The translations under genes and the position numbers were made by a program. From Propionibacteriaceae bacterium AM104-82 (lineage in GTDB: Bacteria; Actinomycetota; Actinomycetes; Propionibacteriales; Propionibacteriaceae), in assembly GCA_027658995.1 (NCBI GenBank), contig JAQDQK010000003.1, forward strand, positions 124,001 to 188,000: 64,000 bases of DNA, written 5' to 3'. Below, one piece after another: positions 18,201-27,408 of the stretch (within the stretch, counting starts at the first letter, position 1; every line of letters starts with the position of its first letter). Under the pieces are notes generated by a model. The model was not told the DNA's origin and did no database searches. It saw nothing but the letters and a program-made list of their open reading frames with translations.

Positions 18201-18276
18201 TGATGAGTGTGGTGTGCCTGGGAGTGATCAGAATGATTTAGCTGAGGAGTGTGGGAAACCAGATCTGGGCTGTTAG
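15223..18276 (+). CDS. Reverse transcriptase-nitrilase fusion, DRT type 1-like (UG1/UG5 branch) defence protein
   Basis: A 1017-residue protein. Residues about 90-350 form a reverse transcriptase: motif A GDVQSFYPSL with Asp190, the GIPIGLPASSAVAN block at 247-260 and the catalytic YVDD at 281-284. Residues 350-700 are a helical linker with no recognised domain. Residues about 700-960 form a C-N hydrolase (nitrilase) domain with a plausible complete Glu-Lys-Cys triad: Glu759 in LLMPEW, Lys828 in SSRKEH and Cys868 in ILTCRD. RT plus C-terminal nitrilase is the hallmark of the DRT1-type unknown-group RTs, reported as anti-phage systems; group II intron RTs and retrons lack it. The C-terminal tail has four Cys (993, 996, 1010, 1017). 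Start is TTG 15223, coupled to the membrane protein; the next in-frame ATG, 20 codons on, is the alternative. The TAG stop uses the first three bases of the right repeat. Confidence 0.9.
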   Translation: MDVSLNELVQAYARAKADVAMDAHQDTPKWIEYEKRLGANLARLRDELRSSPQQLVGSTRFQGKLGLQPKGFTNPAAERDPKFSTSWELRWNSAIRAGNEMTMSYRVVAHLSIDFHVLGALWLMRIGVKIDRCLSGSAMGNRMRQGGGDAFRLRSFRRYQPAWQRWRESSSRAIEKELLKEGCIAVATGDVQSFYPSLKPDFMLHESFLSEETEFSSGDLELHRLFAFALQSWSEMAGSFFRLPHYGIPIGLPASSAVANAALMFLDRDLSEVADVYYGRYVDDLIIAYRIPADPKSDYASHLMQDPWRYLCERIKSLAQVDDQIVHTLPDGQQLVFAMEKTRSFILEGDDGLALLEELDAARRETSSEWRSIGQLNAHAPGDLPSVLVTDPQGGNSADFRHAERVGVSRARFAIRLSEAEKAQSLFGKGETRGFLVSFVESAMDTVIAPDRLAEFAPYLLRVTSLVLAVGAIDQSDAFLRTFLDHLLRVTRAIDDGTKSRLWPGEVTESKARRLWHIWVTKVILESWVRQSWDGGARAIGEFCRDVGVPKWHSGPYFRDDGQSQAFIRDLATVPYKSRLLQSSLAPAIEDPRVPQVRKALLPHDSVVRAAKILSGMAPESIRARDVGIMFPTRVMNRVEMARMFCVERDAESSRDITANMDEVAEFYLGFRPRQGVIHFSDATNGMRISANAGRSFSPSGQRKQILAMVPVSIDKGSIRQSIEGGVSGSLSEYNAIANVLGTVTAHNQRRPNLLLMPEWALPVEWFLHFAQKLAEYGVVLVSGVHPRVSVNVGEARMAERSASNQTLIALPFSSRDFSSFVLLSSRKEHAAEAELVLLQELDVDFRPGSSGSVVYSHRGLDFAILTCRDFLDIRKRMHYRGEIDLLLVPSWNRDIDTFANVAKAASLDLHCYVAVCNEASAGESRVRTPAKERFRRDVLRLRGGGSPILVSEELNVGCLRRAHSQLCERFKPLPPGFVPGEGRPDFLGDTECDECGVPGSDQNDLAEECGKPDLGC

Positions 18277-20021
18277 CCGCGCATCCAGCCACGGATCGCC
18301 TTGACCCGCTCGTCGACTTCCTTCTGGCTCGCCTGCGCAAGCTTCGGGCCGCCGCACTCGCGGCGCAGGTCTGCGTGCACGTGGCTGTGCGGGATGCCCT
18401 TGATCCTGGCGTACTGCGCCACCAGCGAGTTGAGTTCCTTGCGCTTCGACGCGAGCGCCCGGTGCAGCGCCACCTCGGGCTCGGCCTTGCGGTCGTCGCG
18501 CTCCCGTCGGCGCAACTGGCGGCGCTGCCGCTCGGCGAGCAGCACGCTCACCTGCGCTGGCTCCAGCAGGCCGGGGAGGCCGAGGTAGTCCGACTCGTCC
18601 TGCGAACTCGGCTCCGCATGCATCCCGAAGGCCTGCGAGTCGAACAGGACGTGGTCGAAGGTGGCCTGCGACTCGAGCGCCTCGTACTCGCCGAACAGGT
18701 CGTCCGAGGCGGACTCGTCCCGGTTGGCCTGCTCGATCAGTGCCTCGGTCTCTGCCCAGATGTCGTCGGGGTTCTTCGGCTTGCCGAGCACGTGGTCGCG
18801 CTGCTTCTCCAGCGTCGCGGCGTGCGCGAGCAGCACCGGGACGGTGGGCAGGAAGACGGTGGCGACCTCGCCCCTGCGGCGGCTGCGCACGAAACGCCCG
18901 ACGGCCTGCGCGAAGAACAGCGGGGTGGAGGTGGCCGTCGCGTAGACCCCGACGGCGAGCCGGGGCACGTCGACGCCCTCGGAGACCATCCGCACCGCGA
19001 CCATCCAGCGTTCCTCGGAGGCGGAGAACTCGTCGATCCTTGCCGAGGCCTTGGAGTCGTCGGAGAGCACCACGCACGGCTTGGTGCCGGTCAGTTCGGT
19101 CAGCAGTCGCGCGTAGGCGCGCGCCGTCGTCTGGTTGGTGGCGATCACCAGGCCGCCCGCGTCGGGTACGTGGCGGCGGACCTCTGTCAGGCGCCGGTCC
19201 GCTGCCCGCAGCACCGCGGAGACCCATTCGCCCTGCGGGGCCAGCGCGGTGCGCCAGGCGGCGGAGGTGAGGTCCTTCGTCATGGGCACGCCGAGGTCTG
19301 CGGCCAGTTCCTCGCCCGACTTGGTCCGCCACCGCATCGGGCCGCCGTAGTTCATGAACAGCACGGGGCGCACGACGTGATCGGCGAGTGCCTCCGCGTA
19401 GCCGTAGGTGTAGTCGGCGCGGGACTGCGAGACGCCGGGCGCGAGTTCGTCGTAGGCGACGAACGGGATGGGGTGGTCGTCCGAGCGGAACGGCGTGCCC
19501 GTCAGGGCGAGTCGACGCTTGGCGTTGCCGAAGGCGTAGAGCACGGCCTCGCCCCAACTCTTGGAGTCGCCCGCATGGTGGATCTCGTCGAAGATCACCA
19601 GCACGTCCTTCGAGACGCACAGCGCCTCGTAGACGTAGGAGCGGGCGGCGACGCCGGCGTAGGTGACGGCCGAGCCGTCGTACTCCCTGGAGCGGCCCCG
19701 CCGCGATGATCCGCCGGTGCCCGGGTCGAGTTGGATGCCGACGCGGGCGGCGGCGTCGGCCCACTGCACCTTCAGGTGCTCCGTGGGGGTCACCACCACG
19801 ATCCGCCTGATCTCGCGGGTCTGCAGCAGCATCAGCGCCACGCGCAGCGCAAACGTCGTCTTCCCAGCGCCCGGGGTCGCGACGCAGAGGAAGTCGCGGG
19901 GTTGGTCGCGTTCGTACTGGCTGATGGCCTCCTGCTGCCAGGCGCGCAGGGACGACGCGGTGCCCCAGGCGGCGCGTTGGGGGAATGCGGGGGAGAGGTT
20001 TTCCAGAGCGGAGGACGACAT
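18273..20021 (-). CDS. SF2 DEAD/DEAH-type helicase
   Basis: Nucleic-acid-dependent ATPase of 582 residues. It has an RAWQQEA Q-motif-like start, Walker A TPGAGKT at about 49-55, a DEIH box at 145-148, motif III LTGTPF and motif VI QAVGRFVRSR, then a glutamate/arginine-rich tail. Actinobacteria often carry a chromosomal gene of this type; its role (repair or restriction-like processing) is not established. I start it at the ATG at 20021, because the upstream in-frame TTG at 20054 adds only 11 low-complexity residues. The last 15 codons lie in the right-hand repeat of the RT island, and the stop (TAA) is formed by bases at the junction, overlapping the stop of the convergent RT gene. Confidence 0.88.
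   Translation of the reverse strand: MSSSALENLSPAFPQRAAWGTASSLRAWQQEAISQYERDQPRDFLCVATPGAGKTTFALRVALMLLQTREIRRIVVVTPTEHLKVQWADAAARVGIQLDPGTGGSSRRGRSREYDGSAVTYAGVAARSYVYEALCVSKDVLVIFDEIHHAGDSKSWGEAVLYAFGNAKRRLALTGTPFRSDDHPIPFVAYDELAPGVSQSRADYTYGYAEALADHVVRPVLFMNYGGPMRWRTKSGEELAADLGVPMTKDLTSAAWRTALAPQGEWVSAVLRAADRRLTEVRRHVPDAGGLVIATNQTTARAYARLLTELTGTKPCVVLSDDSKASARIDEFSASEERWMVAVRMVSEGVDVPRLAVGVYATATSTPLFFAQAVGRFVRSRRRGEVATVFLPTVPVLLAHAATLEKQRDHVLGKPKNPDDIWAETEALIEQANRDESASDDLFGEYEALESQATFDHVLFDSQAFGMHAEPSSQDESDYLGLPGLLEPAQVSVLLAERQRRQLRRRERDDRKAEPEVALHRALASKRKELNSLVAQYARIKGIPHSHVHADLRRECGGPKLAQASQKEVDERVKAIRGWMRG
18274..18336. repeat. Right direct repeat of the RT island (intact helicase 3' end)
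   Basis: Bases 18274-18320 repeat 14399-14445 exactly; 18321-18336 match 14446-14461 at 13 of 16 positions. This copy is the functional end of the helicase gene (minus strand) and also provides the TAG stop of the reverse transcriptase (plus strand). Because helicase sequence continues uninterrupted to its right, this is the host-gene side of the insertion. Confidence 0.93.
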
Positions 20022-20100
20022 ACGGCTGGCCACTTTAGCCACCGACCCCGTCAAATCCCAATGGTGTCATTTCGTGGGACGGGGCGCCGGGCCGGGCGCC

Positions 20101-20982
20101 TCACCAGCGCTGCGGCTGGCCGTACGGAGGGGCAACGGGCGTAGCAGCGGGGGCGACGGAGCGACGGGAGGCGAGGGTCGCGCCGAGCGAACAGCCGATC
20201 AGCGCCGCCCCGATCACCAGCGGAATGCCGTACACGCCCTGCGCGCCGAGACTCTGGTAGATGCCGGGCCAGGCCCGCATCTGCGTGACCGGGGGGATCA
20301 GGGCGAGCAGCAGGCCCGCCACCGTGAGGATGCCGCCGGCGACGAATCCGCCGACGGCCGAGAACCGGTGGGTGATCAGCGACGCCGCAAGTGCCAGCGT
20401 CGCGGCGATCACGAGGAGCCCGGGCACGATCTCCGGGCTCATCAACCTCAGTCGCGACTCGTAGAGTCGGAGACCGGCCGCGCTGGTGAGCCACACGCAT
20501 CCCACGGTGATCAGGCCGGTGAGCACGGACGGGAGCGTCGCCCGGCTAGAGGCGGGGCGGCCCCTGCGCGTCAGGAGTCCCATCGTGATCAGGATGGCGC
20601 CGAGCGCCGTGAGCAGGCCCATCGAGGCGGTCGTGACGAGGCCGAGGGCCGGGCTCCCGGGGGTCGCGGAGAGCGCGAAGAGTCCCTGGATCAGCGGGGA
20701 GATGGGGCGCAACGGCGCGAACATGATGACCAGGCCCAACAGCAGCAGCAGGGCGCCGGTGACGACGACCCCCAGCCGGGAGAACGCGAGCGACGCCCCC
20801 GCCGCGACGATCAGGACGGCACCGACCACGAGCAGCGCCCAGTCCGCGATCGACGGCACGTTGTCGAACCTCGCGAGCTTCAGGTACAGGCGCGCCCCGC
20901 CCGTCCACGCCAGCAACAGCCCGGCGGTCGTGGCGCCGAGCGCCAGGAGGAGGCTCAGGACCCTTCTCACGAAACTGGACAT
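20101..20982 (-). CDS. Polytopic membrane protein of unknown function
   Basis: A 293-residue hydrophobic protein with roughly eight membrane segments, arranged as pairs separated by short polar loops, and a short proline-rich cytoplasmic tail. The first helix starts right after MSSFVRR, a signal-anchor pattern. No motif of a known transporter or enzyme is visible, so no function is proposed. Start ATG 20982. It shares its strand with the helicase, about 80 bases upstream of it, and may be co-transcribed. Confidence 0.72.
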   Translation of the reverse strand: MSSFVRRVLSLLLALGATTAGLLLAWTGGARLYLKLARFDNVPSIADWALLVVGAVLIVAAGASLAFSRLGVVVTGALLLLLGLVIMFAPLRPISPLIQGLFALSATPGSPALGLVTTASMGLLTALGAILITMGLLTRRGRPASSRATLPSVLTGLITVGCVWLTSAAGLRLYESRLRLMSPEIVPGLLVIAATLALAASLITHRFSAVGGFVAGGILTVAGLLLALIPPVTQMRAWPGIYQSLGAQGVYGIPLVIGAALIGCSLGATLASRRSVAPAATPVAPPYGQPQRW

Positions 20983-21048
20983 CGGTGCTCCTCACGAAGG
21001 TGTCCGGGAAGCGTATCCGCGCGCCCGGGTCACGCTCCTGAGTCGGCG

Positions 21049-21717
21049 TCACCCGCGGGCGGCGGCGCCGAGCGTCGTGAGGCGCAGCTCCTGGGCGAGC
21101 GCCAGATACAGCTCGGCGCAGGCGAGGGCGTCGGTGAGCGCGTCGTGGCCCCGGTAGCTCGGCAGACCCGCCCGTGCCCGCAGCCGCCACAGCCGCGCCG
21201 CGTCGCGCGGCAGGTCCTCCGCGTCGCCGAGGGCGCGCAGACCGAGCGCCATGGTGTCGACGCTGGGGATCGTGACGTCGATCCCGTACAACCGGCGCAC
21301 CGCGGCCCGCAGGAAGCCCTCCTCGACGGCGACGTGGTGCGCGAGCAGCACGCGGCCCGCCAACGCGCCGAAGACCCGGTCGAGCGCCTGCTCGATCGGG
21401 ACACCCGTCGAGCGCACCTCGTCGTCTGTCAGTTGGTGGATCACGGCGGACTGGCCGACGTCGACGCCCTGGTCGACCAGGTAGCTCTCCGCGGTGCCGA
21501 ATGGGATGCGCGTCCCGTCGACGGCGAGGGTCCCGACCGAGAGGATGTGGTCGGTGCGGGCGTCCAGGCCGGTGGTCTCGAGGTCGACGGCGAGCAGTCG
21601 CGCGTCCTCCAGCCTGGTGCCGGGCGGCGCGACCGGCGCCTCCAGGAAGCGGCGCAGGCCGCCCTCGGGGACGCTGGCGGCCAGCGCGGCATTGGAGCGG
21701 CGCCGGAAGAACCTCAT
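21049..21717 (-). CDS. DEDDh 3'-5' exonuclease (DnaQ-like)
   Basis: A 222-residue exonuclease of the DnaQ/RNase T superfamily. The Exo I motif AVDLETTGLD provides the Asp-Glu pair, the HQLTDDEV segment follows, and the Exo III block has the HDALTDALA His/Asp pair, making it the DEDDh subtype. It lacks the polymerase-binding tail of replicative epsilon subunits, so it is a stand-alone nuclease. Its ATG overlaps the TGA of the cNMP/CBS/DUF294 gene (ATGA). This gene pair recurs in many bacteria, suggesting a joint role in nucleotide or RNA turnover, which is unproven. Confidence 0.9.
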   Translation of the reverse strand: MRFFRRRSNAALAASVPEGGLRRFLEAPVAPPGTRLEDARLLAVDLETTGLDARTDHILSVGTLAVDGTRIPFGTAESYLVDQGVDVGQSAVIHQLTDDEVRSTGVPIEQALDRVFGALAGRVLLAHHVAVEEGFLRAAVRRLYGIDVTIPSVDTMALGLRALGDAEDLPRDAARLWRLRARAGLPSYRGHDALTDALACAELYLALAQELRLTTLGAAARG

Positions 21718-23537
21718 GACATGAACTGGGTCTGGAACGACACCGCCACGCCCTGCTGGGCGCGACGCACGATCGCGAACGCCTCGCGCAGGTGCCGCCG
21801 CTCGAAGTCGGACAGGTCGTCGGGGTCGATGAAGTTGTTGGGCTCCTCGCCCGCCGCGACGAGTCGACCCTGGTGCCGGAGCCGGGTGTAGCCAAGGAAC
21901 TCGTGCGCGTCCAACAGGTTGGCGACCTCGGCGCCGTGCTCGGCCGCTGCGGCCAACCGCGCCCTGGTGCCGACCTGCGGAAGGCCCCAGCGCAGCGCGT
22001 ACAGCCGGGCGACGTCGACGACCGGGGTGATGCCGCCCAGCTTGATGTCGAGCCGGTCGCGATGCTCACCCTGCTTCTCGACCACGAAGCCGCGCAGGAA
22101 GCCGATGGGCACCTCAATGTCGTTGGCATGGCTGGCGAGGTGCCCCAGGAACCGGGTCGACCCGGGCGCCGCCGCCAGCACGCGGCGGTGCAGCGCCGTG
22201 AACAGCGTCTGGTCGCCGTGGATGGGGCGCATGTCGAAGAAGATCGACGAGTTCAGCACGGCCTCGGCGGTCGGCGAGGAGAGCCAGGCGCCGAACTCCT
22301 GTCCCCATCTCGTGACGCTCTGCCGCCACCTCGGGTTGGTCGCCATCGCGTCCCCGTCGCAGCGCGGGAAGCCGCACGCCTCCAGCGCGGCCGTGACCTC
22401 CTCCGCCAGGTCGGCGAAGTAGTCCTCGTGCTCGGGCAGCACCGCGTCGGAGATCAGGAAGGCGTGGTCCTGGTCGGAGCCGAGCGCCTGCTCCTGGCGG
22501 GCGAGTGACCCGAGCGCCACCCAGCAGTAGGGGACCGGTGGCGGGCCGAGACGCTCCTCGGCGAGCGTCGCGATCCGCTGCCAGAGCGCGCCGGTGGTGC
22601 GCGAGACGAGCTTGGTGATGTCCTCGGCGGTGGCGTCCTGGCGCAGCAGTCGGGTGACAAGGCTCGGCATCCTGCCCATCACCTCGGCCAGACCGGCGAC
22701 GTCGTGCTGCCGGGCGAGGTCGCCCGCCAGGTACAGCGGGCTGGAGCGCTCCAGCCGCATCAGGTCGCCGGAGGTGATCATCCCCACGACCCGCTCTCCG
22801 TCGAGCACCGGCAGGTGGTGGATGGTGTTCTCGACGAGGCTGAGCAGCGCGTCCAGGGCAAGCGCGCCCGCGTCGATCGTGTGCGGTGCAGACGTCATCA
22901 CCTCGGCGAGCGGCGTGTCGACTGGCTGGGCGCGCGCGACGACCCTGCGCAGGTCGCGGTCGGTGAGGATGCCCGCGAGCCGGTCGCCCGAGGTGACGAT
23001 GATCGCCGAGATCTTCTCCCGGTCCATGGCCCGGGCGGCGTCCCCGACCGTCGCCGACGCGTCGATCGTGACGGGGTCGCGGGTCAGCATCTCCGCGACG
23101 GGCACCTGCAGCACGGGCCCGTCGTCGGGCATCGTCTTGACGGCGTCGGAGAGTCGCGACTGCGTGAAGAACCGCAGCACCTCGGGGACCTGCACCAGTT
23201 CGGCGACCACGTCGGCGTCGAAGGACCACAGCAGCGTGTCCTCGATGGCCGTGAAGGTGAAGCGCGAGGGTCGCTGCTCGATGATCGAGGCCTGCCCGAA
23301 GCAGGCACCCGCCTCCTCGTGCGTGATCAGTTCGCCGTCGGTGTCGAGGACCTCGACGGCGCCTGAGCGGATCACGTGCAGCCGCGAGGGCGACGACCCG
23401 GCGGCCAGGATCACGGTGCCGCGCCGCACGTAGCTGCCGGAGGCGCGCCGCGCGAAGGCGGCGAGCCGGCCGGGCGGCAACAGCGACCAGGGTTCGCGGC
23501 CGGCCAGAAACTGCGTCGTCTCTGCGAGCTCGGACAT
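21714..23537 (-). CDS. Cyclic-nucleotide-binding, CBS and DUF294 nucleotidyltransferase-like protein
   Basis: A 607-residue multi-domain regulator or enzyme. Residues about 1-130 resemble a cyclic-nucleotide-binding domain, and 145-270 are a CBS pair (MTRDPVTIDA and MTSAPHTIDA repeats with GILTDRDL and GMITSGDL). Residues about 300-430 are the DUF294 domain with a nucleotidyltransferase-like GSLARQEQALGSDQDHAF motif, followed by a helical DUF294 C-terminal domain. The G-S and D-x-D positions expected for metal binding are present, so transferase activity is possible. It is the first gene of a two-gene operon with the exonuclease. Confidence 0.88.
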   Translation of the reverse strand: MSELAETTQFLAGREPWSLLPPGRLAAFARRASGSYVRRGTVILAAGSSPSRLHVIRSGAVEVLDTDGELITHEEAGACFGQASIIEQRPSRFTFTAIEDTLLWSFDADVVAELVQVPEVLRFFTQSRLSDAVKTMPDDGPVLQVPVAEMLTRDPVTIDASATVGDAARAMDREKISAIIVTSGDRLAGILTDRDLRRVVARAQPVDTPLAEVMTSAPHTIDAGALALDALLSLVENTIHHLPVLDGERVVGMITSGDLMRLERSSPLYLAGDLARQHDVAGLAEVMGRMPSLVTRLLRQDATAEDITKLVSRTTGALWQRIATLAEERLGPPPVPYCWVALGSLARQEQALGSDQDHAFLISDAVLPEHEDYFADLAEEVTAALEACGFPRCDGDAMATNPRWRQSVTRWGQEFGAWLSSPTAEAVLNSSIFFDMRPIHGDQTLFTALHRRVLAAAPGSTRFLGHLASHANDIEVPIGFLRGFVVEKQGEHRDRLDIKLGGITPVVDVARLYALRWGLPQVGTRARLAAAAEHGAEVANLLDAHEFLGYTRLRHQGRLVAAGEEPNNFIDPDDLSDFERRHLREAFAIVRRAQQGVAVSFQTQFMS

Positions 23538-23578
23538 GCCCGGAGCCTACCCGGCGCGCCCTGGGTAGCATCGGCGCC

Positions 23579-24094
23579 GTGACGGAACTCGGGCCGGAAT
23601 GGACGGTGGGCGACGACGGCGTGCCCTGGCGGCGCGCCGCCCGCGTGCTGGTGCTCGCCCCCGGGCCGAGGGCCCTGCTCGCCACCTCCCACGACGTCGA
23701 CGACCCGGGTCGCGCGTGGTGGTTCACCGTTGGCGGCGGCATCGAGCCGGGGGAGTCGGCCCGCGAGGCCGCCGTCCGCGAGGTGCGGGAGGAATCCGGC
23801 ATCGAGCTTTCCCCCGAGGATCTCATCGGGCCGGTCGCGACCCGCAGCGCCGTGCTCGACTTCGCGTCGGGCGATGTGCGCCAGGAGGAGGAGTACTACC
23901 TCGCGCGGCTCGGCTGGGAGCCCCCTGTCGCGCACACGGGCTGGACGGAACTGGAGCGCGCCTCGATGGATCTGGTCTGCTGGGTCGACCCGGTGGTGCT
24001 GCGCTCGGGCGTCGAGGTGTTCCCGCCCGCTCTCGCGGACCTGATCGAGCGGTTGGCCTCGGGCTGGGACGGCTCCGTCGAGCCGCTCCACTGA
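23579..24094 (+). CDS. Nudix hydrolase
   Basis: A 171-residue hydrolase of nucleoside-diphosphate-linked compounds. The Nudix box is complete: GGGIEPGESAREAAVREVRE followed by ESGIEL, matching G-x5-E-x7-R-E-x2-E-E-x-G-U. The N-terminal part (WRRAARVLVLA) is the usual first beta strand. The substrate cannot be deduced. GTG start at 23579, divergent from the cNMP/CBS gene with 41 bases between starts. The gene ends just before a palindrome that probably belongs to the beta-galactosidase. Confidence 0.9.
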   Translation: MTELGPEWTVGDDGVPWRRAARVLVLAPGPRALLATSHDVDDPGRAWWFTVGGGIEPGESAREAAVREVREESGIELSPEDLIGPVATRSAVLDFASGDVRQEEEYYLARLGWEPPVAHTGWTELERASMDLVCWVDPVVLRSGVEVFPPALADLIERLASGWDGSVEPLH

Positions 24095-24096
24095 GA

Positions 24097-24116
24097 GTGG
24101 TTTAACGTATAGCCAC
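24097..24116. promoter_or_regulatory. Palindromic LacI-type operator upstream of beta-galactosidase
   Basis: GTGGTTTAACGTATAGCCAC is an imperfect 20-bp palindrome (7 of 10 pairs match) with the central CG typical of LacI-family operators. It lies 78 bases before the GTG of the beta-galactosidase and 3 bases after the Nudix gene. A TAGGAT at 24134-24139 may be the -10. The regulator is not adjacent, so the assignment rests on symmetry and position only. Confidence 0.45.
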
Positions 24117-24136
24117 ATCCCGGGAACGCTCGGTAG

Positions 24137-27160
<3,024 letters not shown>

Positions 27161-27260
27161 GCTCCCGGCGGTGAGCGCCGACGCCCCTCGACGCCGTCAC
27201 ACTGCGCATTTCGCGCAGGACCGGTGATCGGAGCGGCCTCGGCGCCCACCCCAGCGACCA

Positions 27261-27306
27261 TTGCCACAACCCTGTGGTAAATAAAGCCTCCTACGGGAGG
27301 TAGTAT
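27261..27306 (+). promoter_or_regulatory. pfl promoter with a CRP/FNR-type class II activator site
   Basis: TTGCCACAACCCTGTGGTAA (27261-27280) is an inverted repeat whose 8-base half sites differ at one position, spaced by 4. A -10 box TAGTAT lies at 27301-27306, and the -35 position (27278-27283, TAAATA) is poor. With a start point near 27313, the palindrome is centred about 42 bases upstream, exactly where a class II CRP/FNR activator binds. A hairpin CCTCC-TACG-GGAGG (27287-27300) lies between. Activation of pyruvate formate-lyase without oxygen fits, but which regulator binds is unknown. Confidence 0.55.
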
Positions 27307-27408
27307 TAGCGGCACAGCGCCGTACCGTCCCCCTCGGGTCCGATCCAACCGGGTTTCGGGTGGCGCTGCGGTGCGCTCTGAACCAAACACGTGTCTCACA
27401 GGAGCGAT

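Larger units (their letters stand above)
14399..18273 (+). mobile_element. Two-gene reverse transcriptase defence island integrated at a helicase 3' end
   Basis: A 3,875-bp insertion (one repeat copy plus interior), bounded by the 47-bp direct repeats at 14399 and 18274. Its interior has clearly lower GC (near 50% in stretches counted by eye, against about 70% outside) and many A/T-ending codons that neighbours avoid. Only two genes fit inside: the membrane protein and the RT-nitrilase, both on the plus strand and opposed to the flanking operon. There is no recombinase, transposase or relaxase, so mobility would have to come from elsewhere. Integration restored the helicase reading frame exactly to a stop codon, as site-specific elements do at gene ends. 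Confidence 0.85.

Noticed and set aside
15223..18276. Group II intron or retron reverse transcriptase
   Set aside because: No intron 5'/3' signatures, no maturase or HNH domain and no msr-msd-like RNA gene were seen. The C-terminal nitrilase fits unknown-group defence RTs.
14399..18336. The repeats as insertion-sequence termini
   Set aside because: They are direct, not inverted, code for a gene end, and there is no transposase. A 47-bp target duplication is also far longer than transposases make.
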